Numbered from the stretch's first letter, positions 34,503-44,089 are shown. The stretch: DNA of 64,000 nt from Mucilaginibacter flavidus (GCF_024055575.1 NZ_JAMXOE010000001.1:868001-932000); one strand, 5' to 3'. The notes: a model not told the origin generated them from the letters alone. Numbers and translations are program-made.

Positions 34503-35129
34503 ATGCAAAAAACGATACGAATAGTAATTATTGAAGACGACCAAATATTGCAACACGCATACAAACAACTGATTGAGGATGAATGCGGGTTCCAGGTTGT
34601 TAGCTGTTACAGTAGTTTCGACGCCGCTGAAAAGAAATTGGTTAATGATGACCCTGGCATTATTTTACTCGATATTGAATTGCCGGGCACCAATGGCGTG
34701 CAGGCTATCCCGCTTATAAAAAAGCTGGTGCCTAAGGCAATGGTTATAATGCTTACGGTATACGAAATTGAGGAGCAGATATTTGCTGCCCTTGCCAATG
34801 GCGCGTCAGGCTATTTAACCAAGGATGTTTCGTCAGCCAAAATTATTGAGGCAATTTACGATGCCCGTGCGGGCGGCGGGCCAATGTCAAAAAAAATCGC
34901 GTCTATCGTTATCAAATCGTTTCAAAAAAACACCGACTCGCCACTTTCAAAGCGCGAAACAGAAATCATAAAAATGATCAGTGAAGGCAAAAAAAGGAAC
35001 GAGATTGCCGATGAATTATTTATCGAACTTGAAACCGTAAAAACACATATCAAAAATATTTACTCAAAGCTTAACGTTAACTCCCGCAGCGATGCACTTA
35101 AGGTCGTCAAAAAAAACAGGTTAATTTAA
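34503..35129 (+). CDS. NarL/LuxR-type response regulator
   Basis: 208 residues: receiver with Glu11-Asp12-Asp13 and phosphoacceptor Asp57 (IILLDIELPG), then a LuxR-type HTH at about 145-205 (LSKRETEIIKMISEGKKRNE, ELETVKTHIKNIYSKL). It is the cognate regulator of the propeller kinase upstream. NarL proteins bind TACYYMT heptamers as inverted pairs; the five TACCCC-N-GGGGTA sites in this window have a similar size and an activator-type position, so this protein is my first candidate to bind them. That link is inference. Confidence 0.93.
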   Translation: MQKTIRIVIIEDDQILQHAYKQLIEDECGFQVVSCYSSFDAAEKKLVNDDPGIILLDIELPGTNGVQAIPLIKKLVPKAMVIMLTVYEIEEQIFAALANGASGYLTKDVSSAKIIEAIYDARAGGGPMSKKIASIVIKSFQKNTDSPLSKRETEIIKMISEGKKRNEIADELFIELETVKTHIKNIYSKLNVNSRSDALKVVKKNRLI

Positions 35130-35232
35130 TTGTTAGTCTTGAGTTAGGGTAATAATATACATCGATGCAGTAGGTAATGTGCCAAAGCCCCCAAATAAAG
35201 CACGGTTCAAACATTGCTGAAAACCGTGCACA

Positions 35233-35276
35233 CGGCTTTTTTTAACAAAAAAGCCGATCATTTCTTGTGACCGGCT
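35233..35276 (-). terminator. Intrinsic terminator(s) between convergent operons
   Basis: CGGCTTTTTT (35233-35242) pairs with AAAAAAGCCG (35247-35256), and AAGCCGATCA (35251-35260) pairs with TGACCGGCTT (35267-35276). Read on the - strand the second stem is followed by TTTTTTG, giving an intrinsic terminator for the SusCD operon; the first stem could end the + strand regulator transcript. Confidence 0.8.
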
Positions 35277-35299
35277 TTCCTGTTAACAAACCGCCTGGC

Positions 35300-36184
35300 T
35301 TATTGCTTCAGCGTGAGGGTCTCTTCGGTGGTCCTTGCCCCCCCTCTGTATTGATAGTGCAACGTAAATGTTTTAGTGGCAGGGTCATATACATTGACAC
35401 CGTCTTGAGTAAATGGCCCGGGTAAATCTGTTAAACTCGCCCCTACAAACGTTACTGTAACGGAATTATCTGCATTTACGCGCAAAGTTATAGGCTCACC
35501 TATGTCTGCCGCGGTCGACGATACAGTATTCGCATCCACTGTTCCGAGTGTCTTATCCTCGTCAATAGTCCGCTGGTCTAGCCCAACCCGCACAAATGTG
35601 CCACTCGCATGGTATACGCCGTCGTAAATATTTTTAACGCCCAGCGTAACAAGAATAGTATCCAGGCTGGTGCCAGCGGGCGAATGCATTTTTGAATAGC
35701 CGTTAAAATTTGTAATAGCCAGTAATACGGCATATTGTTTTGATGGATCAAATTCCGGTCCTTTAATATCCAACGAGTAATTTTTGGCAAAAACACCGGG
35801 AGCCAGGTTAAACGTAACACCTGTTGCAGACGTTACGATCGATGGGTCGGCAGTTTGCGTAGCTAATGTACCCGGAATTGGCGTATAGGTAGTGTTGTGT
35901 GCTGTGTTATATGCAGCGAGGTCAAGTTGCGTGAGTACAATTGACGCCGATTTCTGCAAGTCTGCACTATTTGCAGCATCTCTCCTTAAGGTAAATACTG
36001 TTACCGTTTTTGTATCAGTAAATGGCAGAAAATGCAGGTCGTTTTCCTGGGCTTCGGTAATGTAAACATAAGATTTACCCGATTGCTTAGTTTCTATCCC
36101 GCTGAACGGGTCTTTACGGCAGGCGCTGAACAGCACCATCGCCGAGCAGCCAATGAGCGTGTATTGTAAAAATTTATTTTTCAT
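35300..36184 (-). CDS. DUF1735-domain surface lipoprotein
   Basis: 294 residues with a lipoprotein signal (AMVLFSAC, Cys21). The N-terminal half fits the DUF1735/BT_3987-like beta-sandwich (KTVTVFTLRRDAANSADLQK, then FDPSKQYAVLLAIT), and the C-terminal part is another beta domain. These lipoproteins accompany SusCD pairs and probably bind glycan at the cell surface. Third gene of the - strand operon after SusC and SusD. Confidence 0.88.
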   Translation of the reverse strand: MKNKFLQYTLIGCSAMVLFSACRKDPFSGIETKQSGKSYVYITEAQENDLHFLPFTDTKTVTVFTLRRDAANSADLQKSASIVLTQLDLAAYNTAHNTTYTPIPGTLATQTADPSIVTSATGVTFNLAPGVFAKNYSLDIKGPEFDPSKQYAVLLAITNFNGYSKMHSPAGTSLDTILVTLGVKNIYDGVYHASGTFVRVGLDQRTIDEDKTLGTVDANTVSSTAADIGEPITLRVNADNSVTVTFVGASLTDLPGPFTQDGVNVYDPATKTFTLHYQYRGGARTTEETLTLKQ

Positions 36185-36280
36185 CTTTAATTCTTTAGTG
36201 TTGTTTAATTATCATGAGCAGAACCAGTGTATGGCTACCGCTCATGATAGTTTGACTTATTGTTAAAAGCTACGCTAAAC

Positions 36281-37753
36281 TCACGGAGTTTGGCCAATTA
36301 CATCCCACCAAACCGCGTTATCCTGCGAGTCGGTACCTGCGGTAGGCACTTCCCGGGCAATGGCTGCATTTACGCTTACGCCATTGGTTTGCTGTTCGGC
36401 CGAAGTATAAATAAATCTCCTTACAATTTTTTTAGATGTGTTTGTTGCGGCCGGGGCAGGAGTTAAAACAGGGTAACCTGTTTTACGCCAAATATTCCAA
36501 CCAATATGTCCGTCAGGATAGCCGCTTACCCATTGTTGCACCGCAATATTTTTTGCGTTTGCGGCACCAGGAGCCGGGCTAATTGCGACGTTTGAATTAG
36601 TAAGGTATGTATTAGTGGGCGGATCAACCCCCCATTGCTCGAACGATAATTTTATACCATTTTGATAGGTAGCTACCAAATCGCCGGTAACCCAGCCAAT
36701 ATTAATTGCCTCGGCAGTTGCCAGGGTAACTTCAGCGGCATCGATAATGTTAACTGTAGATGCATCTTTCCGTTTATCAGCCCTCATAACAAGCGCCCAA
36801 TCAGAATTAGCCGCTATATAATTGTTGGCCGTGGTGCGGTCAACACCGTAGGGCACGCCATCGTTAGAAGTAACGGTGCCGCCTGTTATTTGGCCCGGAT
36901 CGCTAAACGAGCCGCCAAACATCAGCTGCCGGCCATCGTTTGTAGCCTTGGTGTAGTCAGTCAACGTTTTGCTTTCGGCCCAGTCAGTTCTGCCATTATA
37001 TAAATTATACCACGGCGACTTAAACGAACCGCCAGGAAAGGCAAACGCAAAGTTTTGGGCGTTTGTGGTAATAGACCCTGACGCTAATGCCGCTTTAAAT
37101 GCAGTTGCATAAAAATCGCTCGCGCCCGGAACTTTTTTTGATGCCTGGATGGAAACCATCATTACTAACGAATTACCGGCTCTTTTCCACCCGGCAGCAT
37201 CACCGCCATAAAAAAGATCCCCTGGTACAGCACCACCATCCATTGAAGCAACAGCAGCCGCAACTTTGGTGACAATACCTTTGTAAATATCCTCCTGCTT
37301 GTCATAAGCAGGAGTAATAGCTTTCAACCCTTGTAATGCCTGGCTATACGGTATATCGCCGAAAGTGTCAGTTAATACCCAGTAAATATATTGCTGCATA
37401 ATAATAGCAGCAACAACAGAATTTTTGCTCTGGTTGAGGCCGATAACATTCTGGCAATCGTACAAATCAGTTACGTACGGGCCGGTAAAACCAACGGCCG
37501 GAGCGGCGTACAATGAAACGGCAGGGTACTGCGTTTCAGAAAAATACTGTGCATATGCACCCTGCCCCAGTGCAAAACCTGTTGACCCATAATTCGGGAG
37601 GTCATTTTCAACGCTTGCCAAAAGAGCCGAAACCACTGGTTGGGTAACCGCATCAGGATTCAGGTTAGTGGTGCCAAAATCGTTTGGCTTTCTACAACTC
37701 GCTACTCCCCAAAACATCAGGGTAGTGAGCGCGTATATATAAATCTTTTTCAT
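36281..37753 (-). CDS. SusD/RagB-family nutrient-binding lipoprotein
   Basis: 490 residues, lipidated at Cys20 (WGVASC). It resembles the shorter SusD_2 (RagB-like) group: TTNLNPDAVTQPVVSALLAS near the start, TPAYDKQEDIYKGIV near 150 and the RRFIYTSAEQQTNGVSVNAA C-terminal segment. It caps the SusC barrel and binds the imported oligosaccharide or peptide. 40 bp downstream of SusC, 96 bp before the DUF1735 gene. Confidence 0.92.
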   Translation of the reverse strand: MKKIYIYALTTLMFWGVASCRKPNDFGTTNLNPDAVTQPVVSALLASVENDLPNYGSTGFALGQGAYAQYFSETQYPAVSLYAAPAVGFTGPYVTDLYDCQNVIGLNQSKNSVVAAIIMQQYIYWVLTDTFGDIPYSQALQGLKAITPAYDKQEDIYKGIVTKVAAAVASMDGGAVPGDLFYGGDAAGWKRAGNSLVMMVSIQASKKVPGASDFYATAFKAALASGSITTNAQNFAFAFPGGSFKSPWYNLYNGRTDWAESKTLTDYTKATNDGRQLMFGGSFSDPGQITGGTVTSNDGVPYGVDRTTANNYIAANSDWALVMRADKRKDASTVNIIDAAEVTLATAEAINIGWVTGDLVATYQNGIKLSFEQWGVDPPTNTYLTNSNVAISPAPGAANAKNIAVQQWVSGYPDGHIGWNIWRKTGYPVLTPAPAATNTSKKIVRRFIYTSAEQQTNGVSVNAAIAREVPTAGTDSQDNAVWWDVIGQTP

Positions 37754-37793
37754 CCGTTAAATATTTAAATTAAATTTTCGTGTTAGCAGCTTG

Positions 37794-40700
37794 TCAGAAA
37801 CCTACTTTTAAGTTAAATCCAAAGCCTCGTGTACCAGGCAATTGCGCCGATTCGCCCTGTACTGCGCTTATTTGCGATGGGTCAAAATCTTTCGTTTTAG
37901 CGTATATTAACCAAAGGTCATGTGCTTGAATCTGGAATGTTGCATTTTTTATAACATTACTTAGGCCCCACTTTTTAACAGGGAGACGGTATGAAATACC
38001 GGCCTCACGCAGTTTAATGAAGGTTAGGTCGTAAACAAACTCATCTTCAGTAGCGTTGTTAAAGTTGTTGTGGTAATAATCGTAAGCGCTAACATACATG
38101 CTTACCGCTTTGCCGTTTGCATCAACACCAACCTGGTGAACGCCACCGCCATCGGCAACCGCATCACGAACCGGGTTACCCTTGTCGTTTAAAGCAGCTG
38201 TGCGGTAAGTTGTACCCGATAACGATCCGAATGCATCAGTTAACGACGCAAACTTGCCGCCAAACTGGTAGTCGATATTGAAGTTAAAGGCAATATCTTT
38301 AAACAGGGTGAAGGTATTTTGGATACCACCTGTATGTTTTGGAAGAACACTGCCGAAGTAAACGGCGGGGTTTCTTTGATACATACCGGCTGCATCTAAA
38401 ATTGGAACACCGGCAGCATTACGCAATATGCCGGGGCCGTAAATCTGTCCCCACGGCTTACCTGTTGTTTGCACCAGGAACGGAACGCCGGCTGAACCAA
38501 AGTTGGTGTTTAGCGCTACAATAATCTGGTAAATGCCGTATTTATTACTGATTTCTACCACCTTATCCTCTAAAAGGTTTGAGTAGGTTAACGAGATATT
38601 CCACGAGAAATTCGGTATTCTCACCGGGTAACCATTGATGTTTAAATCAAACCCTTTTTTCTCGACATCACCAAAGTTTGTCAGAATAGAGTTTACACCG
38701 CTGGCGCCGTTTACACCTATCGAAGCTGGTATCGCAATTTCGGAACCGGTCCAATACGTGCCCGAAACCCCAATCCTGTCGTTCAGGAAGCGCAAATCCA
38801 GGCCTAACTCTTTCTGCGTTACTGTTGATCCGTGAATTTGATTGTCAACAAGCTGGTTTGGTGTAGATTGTACAAGCTGCCCGTTAAGTTTTTGCGGGTT
38901 CACTATGTACGATGCTCCCGGGTAAAGGTATGCCCCAAAGGTTTCGTTGGTGTTGCCCAACGCTTTAGGAATTTGCCCGTAGGTAGCCCTTAATTTTCCA
39001 TAGCTTAACCATTTATCCTGGCTTTTGAGCAAATCGCTGAAAGCAAATGATATACCGGCTGATTTTGACAATACGTCGTTTTTGTTTTGGGGAAAAGTTG
39101 AAAACCAGTCGTTACGCATCGAGCCGTCGATAAAAATCAGGTCTTTCCAGCTTAAAGCAACGTGGCCCAAAACCGCGTTATACGCTTCAGCAATCCTGGC
39201 GTTAGCTATCGTAGGCGGATTAACACTGTTGCCAACATTATACAAGCCGGGGATAGTTAAACCACCGTTTGTTGCAGCGAAATTGTTCTTAAATGTCCAG
39301 TGAAATTTATCAGTACCTACGTTGGCATCAACCTTAAATTCCTTTATTTTTTTGGTGTATGTCGCCAAAAATTCAAGGTTTTCCCTGTTTGAGTAAGCGT
39401 TATTTGAAAAATAACCAGCTTTTACACCCGTTTGATTTGCACTTATTTCCAATTCGGTAGGCGTATAATTTTCCTGCCATAACGTGAGTTGCTGTTTACG
39501 ATAGGTTGCTTTAAAGCTTAAATCGTTGTTCACTTTATAGGTAAGCGCTATGTTTCCAAAAAAGCGATCAGTGTTTGATGGGTCTTTCAACAAATCCTGG
39601 TAAGTATAATAGTTGTACCAATAATTACCGCCGTAAAATGCGGTTGGGTTGGCGGGGTTCCATGCCGCAGGATCGCTGTGGTTCCAACTTGCATACTGGC
39701 CCGGGCCGTATTGCAAGTGGCGCAGTTCCTTTAATTTATTCATATCCATATCCCTGTGAAACCATTGGGTAAGGCCTCCTGTGGCAAGGGCTGCGTAATT
39801 ATCATTTACCACCCCGTTCTGCTTTTGATTGGTGTAGTTAATACTTGAAGTTAACGACAGGTGTTTGTTTAAATCGTAGTTGTAGTTGAGGTTCAGTGTA
39901 TTCCTTTTCAAATCCTGGTTAGGTATAAGGTCTTTTTGATAAAGGTTGCCATACCCTAACTTAAAGCTGTAGTCATCGCCCGATTTGTTAAACATTATAC
40001 TGTTATCAAGCAGCGGCGCTGTTTGAAAAAAGTCGGCGGCATTTGTTGGGTGTGGTGTCCAGGAAGCTGTTTTACCGGTATATTGGGTACCCGCGTACCA
40101 CGCATACCATGGAATGTATTCCTGGCCAACCATTTTAGGACCCCAGCTGCTATCATCCGAATAGTCAGGATAGTACTTGCCGCTTAGTGCTTTCCAATGG
40201 TCAGGGTCACCAGCTTTCCATGTATACTGGGTAAATACCGGGTTGTTACCCCCGCCATAGGTGTTCTGGTAGTTTGGCAATATATAAGCCCTGTCGAAAG
40301 TTGCGCCTAGCCTAAGGTCGATGCCAAGGCCACCATTCTTTTTAGCTTTCGATGTGGTGATTACGATAGCACCATTAGCGCCCTGCGAACCTAATAAGGC
40401 AGCTGCAGCCGCGCCTTGCAAAACGGTAACGCTCTCAACATCGTCCAGGTTCACATCATCGACGTTTGGCAGCACAGTGCCATCAACAACGTATAGAGCG
40501 CCCTGGCCCACACCAAAACCTGATGCACCACGTAGCCTTACCTCGGTATTTCGGCCCAATGCCGCTGCCGACTGGCTGCGCACCTGTATACCGGCAACTT
40601 TACCGGCAAGCGCGTTGTTAATGTTTGGCTCGCGAATGGTGTTTAATTCTGTGGCCGACACTACCTGCGCCGAATTGGAGTTTGATTTTGCTGTTTGCTT

Positions 40701-41042
40701 AATGCCATAACCGCCTGTTACTATAACTTCTTTTAATTGCTTTGCATTTGTTTCGAGCGCTATGTTAACGATGTCGGTAGCACCGAGTTCGGCAACATGC
40801 TTGTTATAACCTACAAACGAGAAAGCGATCGACTTTGCCGATGCAGGTACCTTAATAGTGTATTTACCATAATCGTTGGTTACTGTACCAATCTGGGTTC
40901 CGGGTACGCTTATACTTACACCGGGAAGCGGGAAATTGTCATCCTTACCCGTAACGGTACCTGTAATTGTGCGGGTTTGCGCAAAAACAACGGTTACCTG
41001 GGCTGTTACGATGACTAGTATTAGTAGTAATAGTTTTTTCAT
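37794..41042 (-). CDS. SusC/RagA-family TonB-linked outer-membrane transporter
   Basis: 1082 residues: signal peptide (ending VVFAQ), a carboxypeptidase-regulatory-like domain (residues about 26-110, GTVTGKDDNFPLPGVSISVP), plug domain with the RagA signatures TALAGKVAGIQV-like NALAGKVAGIQVRSQS and LRGASGFGVGQGALYVVDG (about 140-190) and VLQGAAAAALLGSQGANGAI, then a 22-strand-type barrel ending NLKVGF. It imports a ligand captured by the SusD partner using TonB energy. The 330-bp upstream gap holds CCCC-box C, but that box faces the other way. Confidence 0.95.
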   Translation of the reverse strand: MKKLLLLILVIVTAQVTVVFAQTRTITGTVTGKDDNFPLPGVSISVPGTQIGTVTNDYGKYTIKVPASAKSIAFSFVGYNKHVAELGATDIVNIALETNAKQLKEVIVTGGYGIKQTAKSNSNSAQVVSATELNTIREPNINNALAGKVAGIQVRSQSAAALGRNTEVRLRGASGFGVGQGALYVVDGTVLPNVDDVNLDDVESVTVLQGAAAAALLGSQGANGAIVITTSKAKKNGGLGIDLRLGATFDRAYILPNYQNTYGGGNNPVFTQYTWKAGDPDHWKALSGKYYPDYSDDSSWGPKMVGQEYIPWYAWYAGTQYTGKTASWTPHPTNAADFFQTAPLLDNSIMFNKSGDDYSFKLGYGNLYQKDLIPNQDLKRNTLNLNYNYDLNKHLSLTSSINYTNQKQNGVVNDNYAALATGGLTQWFHRDMDMNKLKELRHLQYGPGQYASWNHSDPAAWNPANPTAFYGGNYWYNYYTYQDLLKDPSNTDRFFGNIALTYKVNNDLSFKATYRKQQLTLWQENYTPTELEISANQTGVKAGYFSNNAYSNRENLEFLATYTKKIKEFKVDANVGTDKFHWTFKNNFAATNGGLTIPGLYNVGNSVNPPTIANARIAEAYNAVLGHVALSWKDLIFIDGSMRNDWFSTFPQNKNDVLSKSAGISFAFSDLLKSQDKWLSYGKLRATYGQIPKALGNTNETFGAYLYPGASYIVNPQKLNGQLVQSTPNQLVDNQIHGSTVTQKELGLDLRFLNDRIGVSGTYWTGSEIAIPASIGVNGASGVNSILTNFGDVEKKGFDLNINGYPVRIPNFSWNISLTYSNLLEDKVVEISNKYGIYQIIVALNTNFGSAGVPFLVQTTGKPWGQIYGPGILRNAAGVPILDAAGMYQRNPAVYFGSVLPKHTGGIQNTFTLFKDIAFNFNIDYQFGGKFASLTDAFGSLSGTTYRTAALNDKGNPVRDAVADGGGVHQVGVDANGKAVSMYVSAYDYYHNNFNNATEDEFVYDLTFIKLREAGISYRLPVKKWGLSNVIKNATFQIQAHDLWLIYAKTKDFDPSQISAVQGESAQLPGTRGFGFNLKVGF

Positions 41043-41258
41043 AAAAATTTAATGATTAGTTGAAGTTTTATATCGCTGACTATTTCAAGCAGCACCTAAA
41101 TAAAGGGAGGCGGAATCACGGAGGGATCTCCTTGTACAAAATTGCAGTCATATGGTCAGTTATTAGTCAAAGTGTAATGTTAGATATTACCCCTGTAACC
41201 GGATATGCTTTTATAGCCTTTTTGCGCACTGGAAGGCCCGCCAAGGGCGTATTTTGAA

Positions 41259-41308
41259 AAATACCCCCTTGAGGGGTATGGCAGCCGCAGCCATTACAGG
41301 TAGCTTTG
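41259..41308 (+). promoter_or_regulatory. CCCC-box C with promoter, facing the VOC/AraC genes
   Basis: AAATACCCC (41259-41267), CTTGA, GGGGTAT (41273-41279). First C 41264 is 37 bases and first G 28 bases upstream of TAGCTTTG (41301-41308). On the opposite strand no promoter box occurs at the matching distance, so the site serves the + strand genes from 41373, not SusC. Confidence 0.78.
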
Positions 41309-41372
41309 TAATGCATTAAAATACAGGCCCCTAAAACCTATACAGTAACTGACCATCTAAAACTTGAAGGAC

Positions 41373-41753
41373 ATGACGGAAGAACTAACTTATGCGGAAA
41401 TATGTGTGAAGGAACCCCGGGCGACGCTAAAGTTCCTTACGCAGTACCTGGGCTTTGTTAATGTAAGTAACCTGTATAATGCCGAAAACCCCGGCAGGCC
41501 CGGGTTTCTGCTCCACGACAAATCGGGACGGAGTTATTTCATCGCGTTGCACGCTGATCATGACGATTATAATTCGCCAATAGTTATAAATACCGACGAC
41601 TGCCTGAAGGATTACTACCTGCTTGATAAACAAGGGGTACAATTTGACGGAATACCCGGCTATACCAGCGATGGGCTAAGAGCAGTTGCTGTAGACAACA
41701 ACGGCACCAGATACACCTTGTTAGAACACAGGGATTATAACGATGAACTATGA
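41373..41753 (+). CDS. VOC-superfamily (glyoxalase-like) protein
   Basis: 126 residues from the ATG at 41373 (a TTG three codons earlier is possible). The pattern TYAEICVKEPRATLKFLTQYLGF at the start and a second half ending NGTRYTLLEHRD fits a single VOC module pair (glyoxalase/dioxygenase-like), with metal-ligand candidates Glu9 and a late Glu near 120. Role unknown; perhaps ligand binding for the AraC regulator, whose gene overlaps by 4 bp. Confidence 0.75.
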   Translation: MTEELTYAEICVKEPRATLKFLTQYLGFVNVSNLYNAENPGRPGFLLHDKSGRSYFIALHADHDDYNSPIVINTDDCLKDYYLLDKQGVQFDGIPGYTSDGLRAVAVDNNGTRYTLLEHRDYNDEL

Positions 41754-42625
41754 AAAAGATCCAGATTGTAAATAACCAAAACAAAATATACAGCGAAATA
41801 ACTACAAACGCCACTTATGCTAACGAGTGCCACGAGTTTTCGATAAGGATGGTTGTTGACGGGCAGGAGCAATATAAACTAGGGAATAAAAAACTGAATA
41901 TCCTGCCCGGAAATTTCCTGGTTATTAATGAAGGAACGGTGTTTGGCAGGGAAATTTATTCAGAAATACCGGTCAATACAATCTCTATTCTATACGATTC
42001 ACAATTTTTAAATTCCTTTCATCACAGCGCAACCGCTGCTCAATCGCTGTTGCTTGACGAGCCGTTTTTTGTTCCCGAAAATTCAGCCCCTGTGTTTTTA
42101 GAAACCATTTATCCGCTGAAAGGAGACATGCGATATAACCTGCTGCATTTGCAGGAAATTATTAATACGGATACTACTGATGAAATGTTGATTGATCAGT
42201 ACCTGCTGCATTCATTAATAAACTTTTACAGGATATATAACAAAGAGATTTTAACAAAAAGTGACGAACTGAAAGCGCTTAGTTACAAAACGCGCACAGA
42301 ACTGTTTAAGCGTTTAAATATTGCCAAAGACTATATTATAAGCAATTACAACCAGGCTTTAACATTAACCGAGATATGCCAGCACGCGTGCCTTTCGCAA
42401 ACTCATTTTTGCCGCACCTTTAAGCAAACTTTTCATTGCTCGCCTTACCAGTATTTAATACAGGTAAGGCTGGGCCAGGCCAAACACATGCTGAAAAACA
42501 CGAACTACGAGGTAAACGAAATTGTGAGCATGATAGGCATTGACAATGTAAGCTCGTTTATCCGCTTTTTTAAAGGCCGATATGGCATTACCCCCGGCAA
42601 TTTCAGAACCGGTATTGCCGCCTAA
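41750..42625 (+). CDS. AraC family transcriptional regulator
   Basis: 291 residues: an N-terminal cupin-like sensing domain (LNILPGNFLVINEGTVFGRE, residues about 47-66) and a C-terminal double HTH (residues about 190-285, LTLTEICQHACLSQTHFCRT and VNEIVSMIGIDNVSSFIRFF). Overlaps the VOC gene by ATGA, so the two are co-translated. It may control the SusCD operon or the neighbouring amidohydrolase. It is the second-best local candidate for the CCCC boxes, though AraC sites are usually direct repeats. Confidence 0.92.
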   Translation: MKKIQIVNNQNKIYSEITTNATYANECHEFSIRMVVDGQEQYKLGNKKLNILPGNFLVINEGTVFGREIYSEIPVNTISILYDSQFLNSFHHSATAAQSLLLDEPFFVPENSAPVFLETIYPLKGDMRYNLLHLQEIINTDTTDEMLIDQYLLHSLINFYRIYNKEILTKSDELKALSYKTRTELFKRLNIAKDYIISNYNQALTLTEICQHACLSQTHFCRTFKQTFHCSPYQYLIQVRLGQAKHMLKNTNYEVNEIVSMIGIDNVSSFIRFFKGRYGITPGNFRTGIAA

Positions 42626-42627
42626 TG

Positions 42628-43773
42628 CTATCCGGGAAACAACGATTTATCTATTTTGGGAAAAAGTTTCAGCCCGTTTTTATAGTATATTTTTCTAAGC
42701 ACATCGTCGGGCAGGTTTAACCCGTACATGCTCCAGAAAGCATGGTACTTCCTTAGCGGCGGAAAGTATTCATCATCCGTTTCCAACATCCTGAAGTAAA
42801 AACCATATTCGGGTACGCTCCAGGTATCTTTGCCAAACAATATCCTGTCCTGGTATTTAATAAAGAAGTTGCGGGCAGTCCTGGGCTCTCTTCCTATTTC
42901 TTCCATCACAGCTGCAAACTCAGTCATCACATTAGGTAATGAGTCGAGCAGTTTGCCCAGTGCGTCGAGGTTGTTGGGCAGCCAATCCAAATGCGCGGCA
43001 ATAAAAGTGGTATGCGGGTGTTTTGCAAAGGCGCGGTGCTGCTCGCTCATTACCTGCTGCCAACTGGGGTACTGCGGTGCCGGCCTGGCCCTGCCGGGGT
43101 GTAATTTCAATTCAAGCCAGCGCTCATTGGTATTATCCATTTTGTCAAAAAAGGCAATGGGTTCACCGGTGTGTATCAGCACAGGTATTTTCAGCTCGCC
43201 GCATTTTTCCCAAATCGGGTCGATGCGCGGATCATCAACCGCCACCCGTTTGCCGATTTTATCGTAAATTTCAAGCCCTAACTCCTTGTATACCTTTAGC
43301 CCGCTGGCGCCGTTTTTTACATCTTTTTCAACTTGTGCAACGGTGTTTTTAGTCCAGTTCGGGTCGCCAATTCCGGTCCAGTCAACATTGGTAAAAACCA
43401 GTATCCTGCCCTTGCCATTTTTACGCACATTGTCCATTGTGCGGTTAAAATATTCCGGACCATTTACACTGAACAAACTGCGCCCTTTATAGTAGTTATC
43501 AACCATTTTACCGCCCCTGCCGCTCAGGTTTACCATCACTGCCATATTTAGGCCGTTCATATCGTTCAATAACTCTCCCAGGTTTTGGCCAGGCATATCC
43601 CATTGGTGGTTGTGCACATCAATAAAGGGGTATTTGGCTTTTTTAATTAAATGCTGCTTTACAACCAGGGTCGATTTTGGGTTATAGGTTTCAATGTCCA
43701 TTTTATCCTGCGCAGACAATGTAAAAGCCGATGCGACTAACAGTGCAAAAAAAACAAGTTTTAATGATTTCAT
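42628..43773 (-). CDS. Secreted amidohydrolase-family protein
   Basis: 381 residues with a signal peptide (ending AFTLSAQ). Metal-dependent TIM-barrel hydrolase motifs are present: FIDVHNHQWD (HxH-like, near residue 52), VLIHTGEP (near 198), FIAAHLDWLP (near 259) and ILFGKDTW (near 316). This is the amidohydrolase 2 (PF04909-type) layout, with hydrolases and decarboxylases as members. Export to the periplasm is notable. Converges with the AraC gene 2 bp away. Confidence 0.87.
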   Translation of the reverse strand: MKSLKLVFFALLVASAFTLSAQDKMDIETYNPKSTLVVKQHLIKKAKYPFIDVHNHQWDMPGQNLGELLNDMNGLNMAVMVNLSGRGGKMVDNYYKGRSLFSVNGPEYFNRTMDNVRKNGKGRILVFTNVDWTGIGDPNWTKNTVAQVEKDVKNGASGLKVYKELGLEIYDKIGKRVAVDDPRIDPIWEKCGELKIPVLIHTGEPIAFFDKMDNTNERWLELKLHPGRARPAPQYPSWQQVMSEQHRAFAKHPHTTFIAAHLDWLPNNLDALGKLLDSLPNVMTEFAAVMEEIGREPRTARNFFIKYQDRILFGKDTWSVPEYGFYFRMLETDDEYFPPLRKYHAFWSMYGLNLPDDVLRKIYYKNGLKLFPKIDKSLFPG

Positions 43774-43859
43774 TTTAGGTTGATGTACAAATATTAAGTA
43801 AACAAATATGTTGAAACTAAACTAAAATCATAGCCAGATTATTGTAAACATGTTACAAA

Positions 43860-43889
43860 AAACAGCAGGCACTTTCGCGCCCGCTGTTT
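43860..43889 (-). terminator. Intrinsic terminator
   Basis: AAACAGC (43860-43866) pairs with GCTGTTT (43883-43889), with further GC pairing inside; read on the - strand the stem is followed by TTTTTTG. It sits 18 bp after the stop of the 38-codon ORF at 43907, implying a short - strand transcript. Confidence 0.7.
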
Positions 43890-43906
43890 CAGTTTTGGTG
43901 TTTAGT

Positions 43907-44023
43907 TTATATTGTTTTCCCTGTTATTTTTACGATATAAGTATTAGCGCACGACACCTGGCAGATTTCTCCACCATCTGTTGACATTGCCGAATACAGG
44001 CCTTCGCAATTGACGTACAACAC
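43907..44023 (-). CDS. Putative small Cys-containing peptide (38 residues)
   Basis: A GTG-started frame encoding MLYVNCEGLYSAMSTDGG then EICQVSCANTYIVKITGKTI. It has protein-like composition with three cysteines and an acidic start to a Gly-rich middle, reminiscent of Bacteroidota NVEALA-type peptides, but without a signal peptide. An in-frame stop lies four codons before the GTG. It has its own promoter with CCCC-box D and its own terminator. It could also be the 3' remnant of a longer gene. Evidence is positional. Confidence 0.4.
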   Translation of the reverse strand: MLYVNCEGLYSAMSTDGGEICQVSCANTYIVKITGKTI

Positions 44024-44039
44024 ACTCGATTTCCAAAGC

Positions 44040-44089
44040 TAAAGATACCTTCAACAAACCTTTAATCTATCACCCCACAGGGGGTATTT
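44040..44089 (-). promoter_or_regulatory. CCCC-box D with promoter-like box
   Basis: On the - strand AAATACCCC (44089-44081), CTGT, GGGGTGATA. The first C (44084) is 37 bases upstream of TATCTTTA (44047-44040), which fits TAnnTTTG except for the last base. A perfect TAGCTTTG (44041-44034) overlaps it, six bases further on. The second half-site is one base closer than in boxes A-C, as in box E. Confidence 0.6.

Noticed and set aside
41186..41210. ATTACCCCTGTAACCGG as another CCCC box upstream of SusC
   Set aside because: Second half-site is poor and no promoter box occurs at the fixed distance.
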